Shown here piece by piece: positions 54,801 to 64,000 of a stretch of DNA of 64,000 bases. Location: the NCBI GenBank assembly GCA_022393335.1, contig JAJEKB010021317.1:545678-609677 (forward strand), written 5' to 3'. The notes under the pieces are model-generated. The model worked only from the letters and a program-made list of their open reading frames with translations. It had not been told where the DNA came from and did no database searches. The stretch is from Macrotrachela quadricornifera (lineage: Eukaryota > Rotifera > Eurotatoria > Philodinida > Philodinidae). The stretch's first letter is position 1, and every line of letters begins with the position of its first letter. The translations under genes and the position numbers were made by a program.

Positions 54801-57167
54801 GACAATAATCGCAAAGAGGTACGAACTGATTCGAATAAAATAGGTTACTACTGTCTCAAATGTTCCATCACCACGTCCATAGAGAATGGTCAAAGATTCT
54901 ATATTCGTATTAGCAATGACGATATCTAATCGATTATCATTATCCATGTCATTGACAGTCAGTGCCACAGGATAAGAATCATTTCCAGTTGAATAGGTTA
55001 TTTGTTCTCTAAAACTTCCATTTCCATAGCCAAGAAAAACGCCAGCATTGTTAGTACCTGCATTAGCAATCACAAGATCAAGTTGCGTATCATTATTAAA
55101 ATCGCCCATATCGATTTGACGAGGTAGTGAACCGACTTCAGTTCAATAGACTGTGAGATTTTCTGATGATACTGTACGGTATCCCTTAAGGACAAGTACA
55201 TTAGTCGTCCTCGAATTGACCACAGTAATATCCGATTGATTATCATTATCAAAATTACCCGCAATCATTCCGAAAGGACCGGAATCAATACCAGTAGAAT
55301 GCATTGTTGATGTAGCAAAACTACCATTACCATATTCAGTCAGTATACTAACATTGTCACTACCATAATTGGAAACAGCAATATCTAGTTGATTATCTCA
55401 ATTGAAATCTCAAATGAAATCTCCAATCACGATCGAACGTGGACGGGATGCAGGACAAATCGAATACGTCATCGGCGATTGAAAACGTCCATTTCCATCA
55501 CCGAGAAATATAATAATATTGTCTGCATCTGTATTCGCTACTACTATATCTAAGTAATGGTCATTATTCAAACCATTCGTAGCAAGCGACTGAGGACGTG
55601 CTCCCATACCAACTGTATATGTTGCTTCTATGATGAAGGCTCCATCACCATAATTGAGAAAGACTGCTACGTTGTTAATACCGGTATTCGCTACCACAAT
55701 ATCAAGATGATGATCATTGTTCAAATAAGCGACAATCACAGAAGCAGGAAAAGAATTGTCTCCAGTAGAATATGTACTTTGATTTGTAAATGAGCCATTT
55801 TCATATCCGAAGAAAATATGGATAGTATTAGTACCATCATTAGTGATCACACGATCTAACCAATGATCATTGTTGAAATCGCCTACAGCTATGGATATTG
55901 GACAAGAACTGTCGGTAGAGAATGTTGTCTGCATTGTAAAATTACCATTACCATGACCAAAAAATACAGCGATACTGTGAGTATCATAATTAGCAACAAC
56001 AATATCTCACTGAGTATCATGATTAAAATTACCCAAAGCATGGGATTAGGGATGAAGCGTTCCCGATCCCTATTTTTTTCCCGAACCCGGTCTCGATCCC
56101 GCCGGGACGGGTATCTCGATCCCGGCCACAACCGGGATCGGGACGGGTATCCCTGTTAAAAACGGGATCGGGACTACGGAATCCCGAGGAAATACTTTAG
56201 TGGATTTTAAGTCTGCATGAATTGCAGTCACCGAAAATGGTAACGGCATCGAAAATCCCGAGAAAATATTGTTTCGGGACCGGGACCGGGACCGGGATGA
56301 AAAAACCCGGTCCCGCCGGACACTAAAACGGGGAACGCAACATTTGCTTCAATAGTTGAGCACGCGGGAATAAAGAGACATGGCCGATCTAGGTCATGCT
56401 AATGATTAATCCGTTTGAACAGCATCTTGATTTTTCCTAAAAAACTTCAAAAATTCAAAAGATTGTTAAGAGTTTTAGAGAGCGAAGCAGGTTTCAGATT
56501 CAAATTTTTAAGAAATCTGAACATATTTTGAATTTCTCATTTCCTAGTAACAGATAACATGAGATGCGTTCCCCGTTCCTGAGAACGAAGAACGCATATT
56601 CCGTTCGCTTTTCTAAGGAACGGGAACGGTAATTGCGTTCCTGTTCCTAAGAACGGGGAACGCATAAACAGTTCTACGCAAAAAGATAAAAAAAGACAAA
56701 TATAAGTAGTTTAGTATGTTTAAAAATACTGCAAAATGTAAAATAGGATGCGTTCCCCGTTCTTGGAACGGGAACGCAACCACCGTTCCCGTTCCAAGAA
56801 CGGGGAACGGAATACTTCTTTTGCATGAGAGGATGACCAAACAGGTATACATGACTTGATACGTTTAAAAAATGCTAGAAAACGTAGTATGAGTTGCGTT
56901 CGCGTTCCGTTCCTAGTGAACGCTTAAAAACGGGGAACGCTCTACCCCTACATGTGATAATGGTCTGGAATGATCGCTTGTGGACAATGTAACTAACGAT
57001 GTGAAATTATCATTGCCATGATTGAGAAATATCCCAATGCTATTGGTACCTGAATTAACAACGGCCAAATCCGGAAAGTTATCATGATTAAAATCACCAG
57101 CAATAATTGCACGTGGATAAGAATCATGTTGCAATGATTTGCCATATATTAGCGGTGTAAAACTCAA
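51832..57167 (-). pseudogene. Long FG-GAP/VCBS repeat protein, interrupted
   Basis: About 1,470 codons of FG-GAP repeats (consensus like VGDFNNDxxLDIVVANxGTNNVGI-LGYGNGTF-YSTG), roughly two dozen units of about 57 residues. They are typical of beta-propeller extracellular adhesion or lectin-like proteins with Ca-binding DxNxDxxxD loops. One reading frame runs from 57167 to about 53900 once the 904-bp insertion at 56047 is skipped. It contains in-frame TGA codons at 56007, 55410, 55398, 55143, 54228 and 53994. Frame changes near 53895 and 53550 compensate each other. Another TGA lies at 53262, a frame change near 52140, and a last TGA at 52105. The C-terminal end at 51832 (WNRCYNVA) looks natural. 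No signal peptide is visible at 57167, so upstream exons may be missing. Confidence 0.85.
56047..56950. mobile_element. 904-bp hAT-type composite MITE inside the FG-GAP gene
   Basis: Ends TAGGGATGAAGCG and, reversed, TAGGGGTAGAGCG are inverted copies. Target duplications CATGGGAT (56039-56046) and CATGTGAT (56951-56958) match at 7 of 8. One half repeats CCGGGATC/GATCCCGG (56050-56340), the other GGAACG/CGTTCC (56560-56950). Element plus one duplication is 912 bp, a multiple of three, so the FG-GAP frame is the same on both sides. Confidence 0.85.
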
Positions 57168-57440
57168 TTAGCATAAGTGTTCTAAAGGAGAGAATGAAAT
57201 ACATTGTACAAGAAGCACAGACAAATTTTAAAACTATTTAATGCATTCTTTCTTGTTCGTATTCACGCACAAATGAGCAAAGGTTAGAGTTTATGTAGGT
57301 CGATATTTTCTCAATATTCATGTGAATTTGTCGTCAGACTTAATCTTTCTTTCAAAATGAACATTCGATCGAATTTATATGACATTTTCATCAAATTCTA
57401 TCAACATACGAGGTTGAGGTGATGTTAAACACACTATCAA

Positions 57441-58765
57441 GATCAGGGTTGCCAAACCTCTTGATTTAGCCAGGAGACTCTTGATTTTTAGGCTTTTCTC
57501 CTGGTTAAAAAATCTCATGGTACCAGGAGCTGGTTTTTGAGATTTTCTCCTGGTTTCTAAATTTTTGTTCTCGCCTTGATTTTTAGCAACAGTTTGAATC
57601 ACTAAAATAAGATAAGAAAAATAAAAAAAGAAAGAGAAGAACATAAGCATCACACTATTTAATGAACGTAACAATCAATAAGAAAATATGTTAATTTTGT
57701 TGATATTTATAGAATTAAATTTATCAATTAACTCTCGCAAATAAATTCTCTTTTAAAAAACTGTGGCAATGTTCCTCCTTCTAGAAAACTGTTTCAATTC
57801 GTTTTCTCTATATCATCCTCAAACGCCTTTTGTCAATCATTATTCAGTCACATGATATTTTTGTGGAATAATAATCGAAATAGCATGAGGCATGATCTCG
57901 GAGATGCAGAATTAAAAATTAAAGTGAATGCTCAATATAACTGTTCAGAATTTTACGATCAGTATTTGAACAATCAGGATTTATTGAAATAAATTCGATC
58001 ATCAGAAAAATATACTCATATTGCTAAGATACCACGAATAGTATGAATGATAATTTATAGTTTCTATGTATCGATATTTTTGGTTCAATTTCTAAATAGA
58101 ATTTACTTACTTTCTTTTGTGTATTTTGTAAATGATTGTGAAATTAATAGTAGTACAGAACACATAATTATCTCTATTTTTTCATGTAATATATATGAGC
58201 GTGTACAGTCAGTAAGATACTCCATTTGCTTTCGTTCTATTATCAGTTAAAGAACCTATCCGTATTCCGACCAAATTATCACTCTCATCGCTGAACTACT
58301 AAATTTCAAATATCAGCCGCTGATGGCTCTCTTATATGAAATTATTCAGCTCCGAAAATCGTGTCCTATCGTTTTTATGGAACTAAATAATTTCATATAA
58401 GACAGCCACTAGCAGCTAATATTTGAAATTTCGCAGTTTACCGATGAGAGTGATAATTTGGTCGGAATACGGATAGGTTCTTTAACTGATAATAGAAAGA
58501 AAGTAAATAGGGTATCTCACTGACTGTTCACACCCATACATATTATCGCAGAAAAATTTGGCTATTATTTTGTCAGCAGAAGATCTGAACCACTTGTGCT
58601 AACGAAAATTCCAGTTTTCCTTCAAAAAAAGACAGCCAAAAAGCTTCCTAATTTCGATAAAAGTCTCCTGGATTTTCTCCTGTTTTTAATTAAGAATCTC
58701 CTGGTCAACTCCTGTTTTTTTTGCGGAGACCTCCTGGTTTTATAAATTTGGATTTGGCAACCCTG
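57441..58765. mobile_element. Inverted-repeat element with CTCCTGGTTTT words
   Basis: Ends CAGGGTTGCCAAA (57444) and TTTGGCAACCCTG (58753-58765) are inverted. ACTATCAA (57433-57440) and ACTATCAC (58766-58773) may be an 8-bp duplication with three extra bases at the left. Terminal zones repeat CTCCTGG(T)TTTT on both strands. The centre carries a large palindrome. Reverse-strand frames at 57375-57674 and 58622-58819 come from the repeats. Confidence 0.65.
58190..58550. repeat. Near-perfect ~360-bp palindrome
   Basis: Arms of about 175 bp meet near 58370. AAAGAACCTATCCGTATTCC at 58251 returns as GGAATACGGATAGGTTCTTT at 58465, and pairing extends outward to ACAGTCAGTAAGATAC / GTATCTCACTGACTGT. 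It is probably a foldback element inserted in the surrounding element. Confidence 0.9.
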
Positions 58766-58773
58766 ACTATCAC

Positions 58774-59194
58774 CATATCTCTCTCTATGTGAGGGTGTCA
58801 CAGAACACGAACACAACATATCTTTGACTTTACAAAGTTCGAATTGTAAACGTTTTGGATCCTAGATAGAAGCAAATCATTTTATCTGATTATGGAGATT
58901 TGAATTGGAAGTTACTTTGGGAGCTTGTATTATTGCACCTTATCCGATTCTAAATTTTTTGGGATGGGTCATATTCTCTCCAGAATACAAGGTCATTATG
59001 TATTGCGCAAGAATTAAATTTTCAATACTGATAAAGTTTGTTGTGTAAATGATGAAAAAAGAAACATTGAACCATTTGTATTTTGGTTTTTTTTTCAGCT
59101 ATTTATCTTAAGATAAGAATCTTTAAATGTGTAGAGAAGAGACAAGAATAATCATATGAAAAATCGTGTATAAAGAATAAATAGTAATCTTAAA
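58774..59194. other. No recognisable gene
   Basis: AT-rich spacer between the two mobile elements. Confidence 0.45.
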
Positions 59195-59198
59195 TTAA

Positions 59199-61337
59199 CA
59201 CATTGGGCACGATGGGGCCCACCGGTGGACCTCACCATATTTTAGCAAGAAAGTTCATAGAAGAACGCTTTTTCCTCTTTTATTCTTATGCGAGAGGTTA
59301 TAAATAATGGACGATCTCGTTCCCCTTCGCTATTTCTAAAACCATTTATTACATAGCATAATGCTTCTCGTTAAAACAATCAAGACAAAAAAATTTGTTA
59401 CAATCAGGACAGAAAGTTTTTATTTTCTTTGTTGTCGAATGACACGCTTCTCTTGATTATTGTTCCCTGTTTTTCTCATAACAACCGACACATCGTCTTC
59501 GGACATCGTGATCAGATCCTTTCTTTTCTTCGAGCTTGTGATCACCAAGTTTGCGCTTGGAATGACTTGCCATTTGTTGTCTTGGACCAGGTTTCAGCTT
59601 TTCGATGAGCATACCACGGAGTAAAGATCGCACCAGACTTTCACGGAACTGTACGATCTGTATGTTGCTTGATGCATACATTTCCTTGTAAATCAAATAA
59701 CTGTTAACTACTGCAGTTCCAAATATCAACTCGAATGCCACCTTTCTATACCATTTTACTGACCGTCTTAGACATGTATGGTATGTTGATAGTTGATCTG
59801 ATAAGTCAGTACCTTGTCTGCCTTCATTGTAATCGAGAACAACCTGCGGTTTCACAATGCGTTCATTCAGTTTATTGATTTTTCCAGTATTCACCACAGT
59901 GGCTGAATGGGATGGTTTAGTAGATATCATCAGAACGTCTCTTTTATCTTTCCACTTGATCAGTTTTATACCAATTTCGTTCTGCTGCCCATAAACTTCA
60001 GCACGCTTGAGCTTCTTCTGAACAACATCATGCCCTGATCCAGCACGATTACTCCTCATTGTTCCGATAAGATACATTTCCTTTTCCAACAAACGTTTTG
60101 CTAAAGAAATACTAGTAAAGAAGTTGTTAGCCATCACGGTTCGATAACATCCCGAAAGACCATTCAATAGATTTATTACGACTGATTCAACATGTCCAAG
60201 ATCTGCCATAGGATCTTGTTGACCAGTATAGATCATGTAGCTCCAGGTGTATCCATTGACAGCCGCTAGCTTGTATATCTTCACGCCGTATTTATGTGCT
60301 TTTCCAGGGATGTATTGTTTGAACGAAAGTCTACCTCGCCATGGTACCATACTTTCATCGATACTAACAACTGAGCCAGGCATATAGACTGATGTAAACC
60401 TCTCTTTGAGCAAATTTAAGAGCGGCCTCACCTTGAATAGCTTGTCTTGGTCCGAATTCTTGTTATTGTTGTTCGTGAAATGCCAAAACTTCAGGAGTAA
60501 TTCAAACCTCTTCCTCGACATGGAATTTCTTATGATATCTAATCGGTACAATTGACTACTGCTCCAATAGTATTTCAGTTTGGGCATTTGTACCAATCCC
60601 ATCTCAATAATGATACCAAAGAACTTCCACATCTCTTGATTGTTGGTTGATTTCCATTGACGAAATTTCGATCGTCTGTTAATCTCATGAGTTTGTAAAT
60701 ATTGCTCCGCATAGCGATTAGTTTCACGAACCATAAGATCAATAATTTCGTCCGTAATGAAATGGCGATAGCAATCGATAGGATTGATTGTGTTGTCTTC
60801 TAAAGCAGAAACTACTTCTTCGACGAGTCCATAATCTTCCACGAATTCTGCATTAGATTCCGGTTCTATTTTGTACCAACCGCTTGAATTCACCTCGTCA
60901 ACAGCCATTTCTTCATCGGAACTTTCAGATTCCAGATGCATTCCATCAAAATCATCATCTAAAGAACTCACTTCACTGAGTGAGCTGGTGCCTTCTTCTG
61001 AATCGGTTCCTTCGAACGACATCTCTACGGTTCTCTAAATTCATTCGTCTTTATATAGTCAAACGAAAAGTAGATAAGAAGAACGGAGAAAAGTCTGAAA
61101 TTTTCCTCCTTCTTCTCACATGTGTCCTGTATAACATGGAAAGAACGAAAAACTGACTCAGGTAATTTTAGTTCTTTGCTAAAAATGAATCATTATGCGG
61201 TAATACAAGAGAGAGAGGGATCAATAATCAGTAGGAGATGACGAATGGATCATCAGATGCATTTATTCGAAGTGAATTATTCATGAAAATGACATCCTGT
61301 AGAAATTTCACGAGAAAATCGAATCGTGCCCAATGTG
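59199..61337. mobile_element. piggyBac element 2, 2.14 kb, TTAA-flanked
   Basis: TTAA at 59195-59198 and 61338-61341. Terminal inverted repeats CACATTGGGCACGAT are identical at both ends. A GC-rich subterminal palindrome, GGGGCCCACCGGTGGACC, follows the left end. It is compact and contains only the transposase gene. Confidence 0.93.
59349..61022 (-). pseudogene. piggyBac transposase with Asp-to-Asn and early stop (element 2)
   Basis: A 521-codon frame (61022-59457) with acidic N-terminus and DDE domain. First catalytic Asp: D222 in SIDESMVPWRGR. The second is Asn: N299 in TVMANNFFTS, where the family has ADNFFTS. The third is D406 in GTDLSDQ. TAA at 59457-59459 cuts off the C-terminus; the same frame continues to 59349 with the expected Cys-rich finger (TFCPDCNKFFCLDC). 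Thus both the active site and the DNA/end-binding finger are damaged while the rest of the 521 codons stays open. It is most likely a recently dead copy; a retained non-cutting role is possible but unsupported. Confidence 0.9.
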
Positions 61338-62377
61338 TTAAAGTGAAAAATTATATTGTTCATAGTGAAATTATTGGCAATTCAATAAAATATTGGAAAA
61401 GGTTTTATTCTCGTAAATGTGGTTTTAAACTTTCGAAAGGTCGAAATCAATATTATCGGCTTCTTTCAACTTAATTTTTCACGTTAACTAAATTTAGTTT
61501 TTCAGATGATGAAGTAACTGAACTTTTTAATGAACTTTCGTCAATATCCTCAGCGAACCATATTCGATTTACATCTGCTCTGATTAGGTGAACATTGAAT
61601 AGAGAAAATATGGAAAATAGAAAATATTCGCCGCAAATGATAGAAACATTTGTACACTACCTAAATAAATGTGGAGGAGATCCATTACAACAAAATAATG
61701 GTCTGCCTCTGAATAGTATGATAATAGCGTTAACCGATATGTATAGAAATCAGTGAAGTGGTAGGAATTTTGGCGATTTTTTAAAATTCTCGGAAATTAT
61801 TGAAGCCATTGAGCTATAACTCTCGAATTTTCAGTAAAGCACGATTACTATAACCAGTGGTTGCAGTAAAAATATCATCTTAATCAGGCCTAGTTTGAGT
61901 GAAAAATCAGAGATTTAAGAACAAAATCGTATTTTGCGCTGAAAAATTGAAATACTCAAAACTCCTCAACAAAGCGCTATGAAGATGAATCAAGTTGGTG
62001 TATTTTACTACTAACTAAGAGCTACAAGATGATCAATGTTTAAACCTAAAAGCTTTTTACCACCTCGAAAGGTTTCCTAATCAGTATAGTAAGATAAATG
62101 AGTATGCGGAAAGACAGTCGAAGTATTATTATAAATATTCATCTTAAAATCACTTCCATATTTGATGTCGTATTATCAAAATAACTGCTAATTATTAGTG
62201 TAATACATAGGCTAAGCTTTCATGTGAGAATATTCTTCAATAGTTGATTAAGTCTGTCATAACTTGGAATACAATCACACGGCTATCTTTTGATTAAAAT
62301 CACATCAACAAAAAGTTCCATTTTTGAGCTTTCACAAAGTTTGCCTAATAAAATTTTTTTATCGACACATATAAACT
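61338..62377 (+). other. Spacer with possible gene fragments
   Basis: Forward reading gives VKNYIVHSEIIGNS at 61342-61383, DDEVTELFNELSSISSANH near 61506 and YSPQMIETFVHYLNKCGGD near 61625. These could be short exons of one broken gene into which piggyBac 2 inserted. Family not recognised. Past 61760 I see nothing. Confidence 0.3.
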
Positions 62378-62383
62378 TTTATT
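62378..62383 (-). promoter_or_regulatory. AATAAA polyadenylation signal of the receptor gene
   Basis: Reverse-strand AATAAA about 20 bp past the stop of the 7TM gene. Confidence 0.5.
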
Positions 62384-62401
62384 TAAGAAGCAAAACATCT
62401 A

Positions 62402-63811
62402 TCAAACACTATCCTCTCCATCTTCATGTTCAATATTAACTGTTTGAAGTTCATGTTGTTGTTGTGGCACTTCACCACGCATTAATACAACATTTTTTAA
62501 TTGCTGGCCGATTTGGATTATTTTCTGTTTCAGTTTCCTCAGACATCGTCCCACAGGTGATTTATTCCAAAAGGCTGTTATATAAACATTAGCTGGATAA
62601 ATATAGTAGAAAAATGAAAATGATGTCGGCAAAAGACCAAATATACTTCCAAATACCAATATCAAATACGGTAATGATGCAGTTTTTTCTGCTTTGGAAC
62701 AGGTCATTATTTCACCTAGAACTACCATTGGAGTTGAAGAAAAAATTGCTATAACAAGTGGTATAAAAAAGTCGCGATGATTACGCAAAATGAGTCGAAT
62801 ATTTTGTTGAATTGTATAGTTCGGAGCGACACGTTTACGATGTCTTAGCATATGAGCAAAGACAAAAAGACAAAGTATTATATACCCGACAAGTGTACCA
62901 TAGATGTGTATACTTGAAATAAATTTGTAGATGATGTATCCAAGTGATGTATAGTTAACACAATTGAAAGTTGGCAGAAGTTTATTTATCTCAGGATAAA
63001 GTTGGTCCACTGGAAGTTGTTTTAAAGTAAAAATTCCAGGTATTGTTGTTAACGGACAAATAATAAAAGTTAATGTTGAAATTATAACTGAACGTTTGCG
63101 CGAAGTATATAAACTATGATGAAAACATTCAATTAACGTACGTTCCAGTCCTATAAAAAATATACTCCAACCCGCAATGTAACTTAACGACACTAGTACA
63201 AATTTTTGATCAATTAAACATTGAATCGGCCAATAACTGTCTGGTAAATGTTCTATGAGATATATTAGAATTGCTGAAACAAATTCTTCAAGTGCAAGTA
63301 AAAGTGAGATAATTGAATAAAAAATTAGATAGACACCAATATTGGTCATACGTATTTTTTGGCTAGAGAAATATGTTTGTAGACAAAGCAAACAATTAAA
63401 TATTTGAATGACACTGAAAAGAAGTAAGAGAAATTTTAAAGCAAAAATCATTTCAGGTGTTCGTGACGGTTGGCCTAAGAACCAGAGATTTCTTGAGAAT
63501 ACTTCCTTTTCACAAGTATCACCATAATAACATGGATAACAAATACATCTCGAAATAGAACTAGGAACAATTGGTGTAATGCATAATCCATGTTCTAAAC
63601 AAATATCTTTGTCAGCATCACATTGTCTAAGACCCAAATTAGCAAGGCATCCGGTAAGATTTTTCTCACATGTAGCAACATCCATTTCTGTATATATAAA
63701 TTGAGAAAGGGAAGAATAAAATAGCTCTTTAGACGTTTCAATCAAAGTAATTGTGGCAGTTTTTCTTACCCCGTTCTGCTTCAATGGTCGATAGTATAAA
63801 TAAGAATTCAT
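62402..63811 (-). CDS. EGF-domain seven-transmembrane receptor-like protein
   Basis: 469 codons. A Cys-rich extracellular N-terminus (CEKNLTGC, CLEHGLC, CICYPCYYGDTCEKE, about 50-110) forms an EGF-like domain. Seven hydrophobic helices follow: FALKFLLLLFSVIQIF; GVYLIFYSIISLLLALEE; FVLVSLSYIAGWSIFFIG with ERTLIE at its cytoplasmic end; IISTLTFIICPLTTIPGIF; YGTLVGYIILCLFVFAHML; FFIPLVIAIFSSTPMVVLG; YLILVFGSIFGLLPTSFSFF. The tail is Gln-, Glu- and Asp-rich. The layout is a rhodopsin-like receptor with an added EGF module; ligand and coupling are unknown. No signal peptide is visible, so Met 43 (MDVATCEKN) or an unseen upstream exon may be the true start. A GGTAAG near 63770 hints at an intron, but the obvious acceptor (63688) does not keep frame. 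Confidence 0.7.
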   Translation of the reverse strand: MNSYLYYRPLKQNGVRKTATITLIETSKELFYSSLSQFIYTEMDVATCEKNLTGCLANLGLRQCDADKDICLEHGLCITPIVPSSISRCICYPCYYGDTCEKEVFSRNLWFLGQPSRTPEMIFALKFLLLLFSVIQIFNCLLCLQTYFSSQKIRMTNIGVYLIFYSIISLLLALEEFVSAILIYLIEHLPDSYWPIQCLIDQKFVLVSLSYIAGWSIFFIGLERTLIECFHHSLYTSRKRSVIISTLTFIICPLTTIPGIFTLKQLPVDQLYPEINKLLPTFNCVNYTSLGYIIYKFISSIHIYGTLVGYIILCLFVFAHMLRHRKRVAPNYTIQQNIRLILRNHRDFFIPLVIAIFSSTPMVVLGEIMTCSKAEKTASLPYLILVFGSIFGLLPTSFSFFYYIYPANVYITAFWNKSPVGRCLRKLKQKIIQIGQQLKNVVLMRGEVPQQQHELQTVNIEHEDGEDSV

Positions 63812-64000
63812 GACTAAAACAGAGGAAGTAAAAATGAGTCACTTGTCTTCATCACCTACACGAACCAAGTAAAACGGTGTTATCCGTCATGATTAATTAA
63901 ATAGGAGAGTAAGTTGGAAAAAAACGAACCTGACATTTCTTCTCTTATTTATCATGGGTGACTCATAATAAATGGCTACACTTTGCATTGCATATTTTTA
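63812..64000. other. Window end, nothing recognised
   Basis: Short AT-rich flank upstream of the receptor gene; no promoter motif is clear. Confidence 0.4.

Noticed and set aside
55557..56159. Forward frames opposite the FG-GAP gene
   Set aside because: Antisense shadows of the FG-GAP repeats and of the CCGGGATC repeat.
57375..57674. 99-codon reverse frame with a hydrophobic stretch
   Set aside because: Made by the CTCCTGGTTTT word repeats and AT-rich DNA in a mobile element.
63688..63769. Intron in the 5' part of the 7TM gene
   Set aside because: Donor GGTAAG and acceptor TACAG exist, but splicing them shifts the frame away from the EGF domain.

Overview
The window looks like a bdelloid rotifer chromosome. 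Genes have many short introns (about 50-65 bp, GT...AG). Marker families include the R-S-ExE ADP-ribosyltransferase family, FG-GAP repeat proteins, an NRF-6-type acyltransferase, an F-box protein, an EGF-7TM receptor, and an intron-bearing GH78 alpha-L-rhamnosidase of probable bacterial or fungal ancestry. This identification rests on family recognition, not on a search. The sequence is AT-rich, gene-poor and crowded with small transposons, foldback elements and broken genes, as in the accessory (often subtelomeric) parts of bdelloid genomes.

Layout. 0-4.7 kb: end of an hAT-type MITE, a broken ADP-ribosyltransferase gene, a roughly 200-bp inverted duplication, and the MA3-W2 (C-terminal) half of an eIF4G gene without its MIF4G half. 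4.8-15 kb: a decayed ankyrin-like gene split by a MITE, several elements built by repeating one short word and its reverse complement, a tRNA-Arg relic and a foldback element, ending at a 400-bp assembly gap. 15.6-24.2 kb: one uninterrupted reading frame of at least 2,884 codons joining a P-loop GTPase, a very long helical region, a SecA-type ATPase motor and a C-terminal VWA domain. 28.4-31.1 kb: secreted GH78 rhamnosidase in two exons. 32.5-37.8 kb: a TTAA-flanked piggyBac with a dead transposase. 38.2-39.9 kb: F-box gene. 41.3-42.6 kb: foldback elements. 43.2-44.5 kb: broken TANGO2-like gene. 45.5-46.7 kb: coiled-coil/hydrophobic-hairpin gene with an internal stop and a 43-bp minisatellite. 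47.5-49.8 kb: intact NRF-6-type acyltransferase in three exons. 50-51.8 kb: two inverted-repeat elements. 51.8-57.2 kb: long FG-GAP gene interrupted by stops (all TGA) and by a 904-bp hAT-type insertion. 57.4-58.8 kb: inverted-repeat element holding a large palindrome. 59.2-61.3 kb: second piggyBac, with one catalytic Asp changed to Asn. 62.4-63.8 kb: EGF-7TM receptor.

There is no operon logic. Apparently functional genes (GTPase-SecA-VWA, rhamnosidase, F-box, NRF acyltransferase, 7TM receptor) lie separately among mobile DNA. The most unusual items are the GTPase-SecA-VWA protein and the single-word elements, several of which carry hAT-like termini and 8-bp target duplications.
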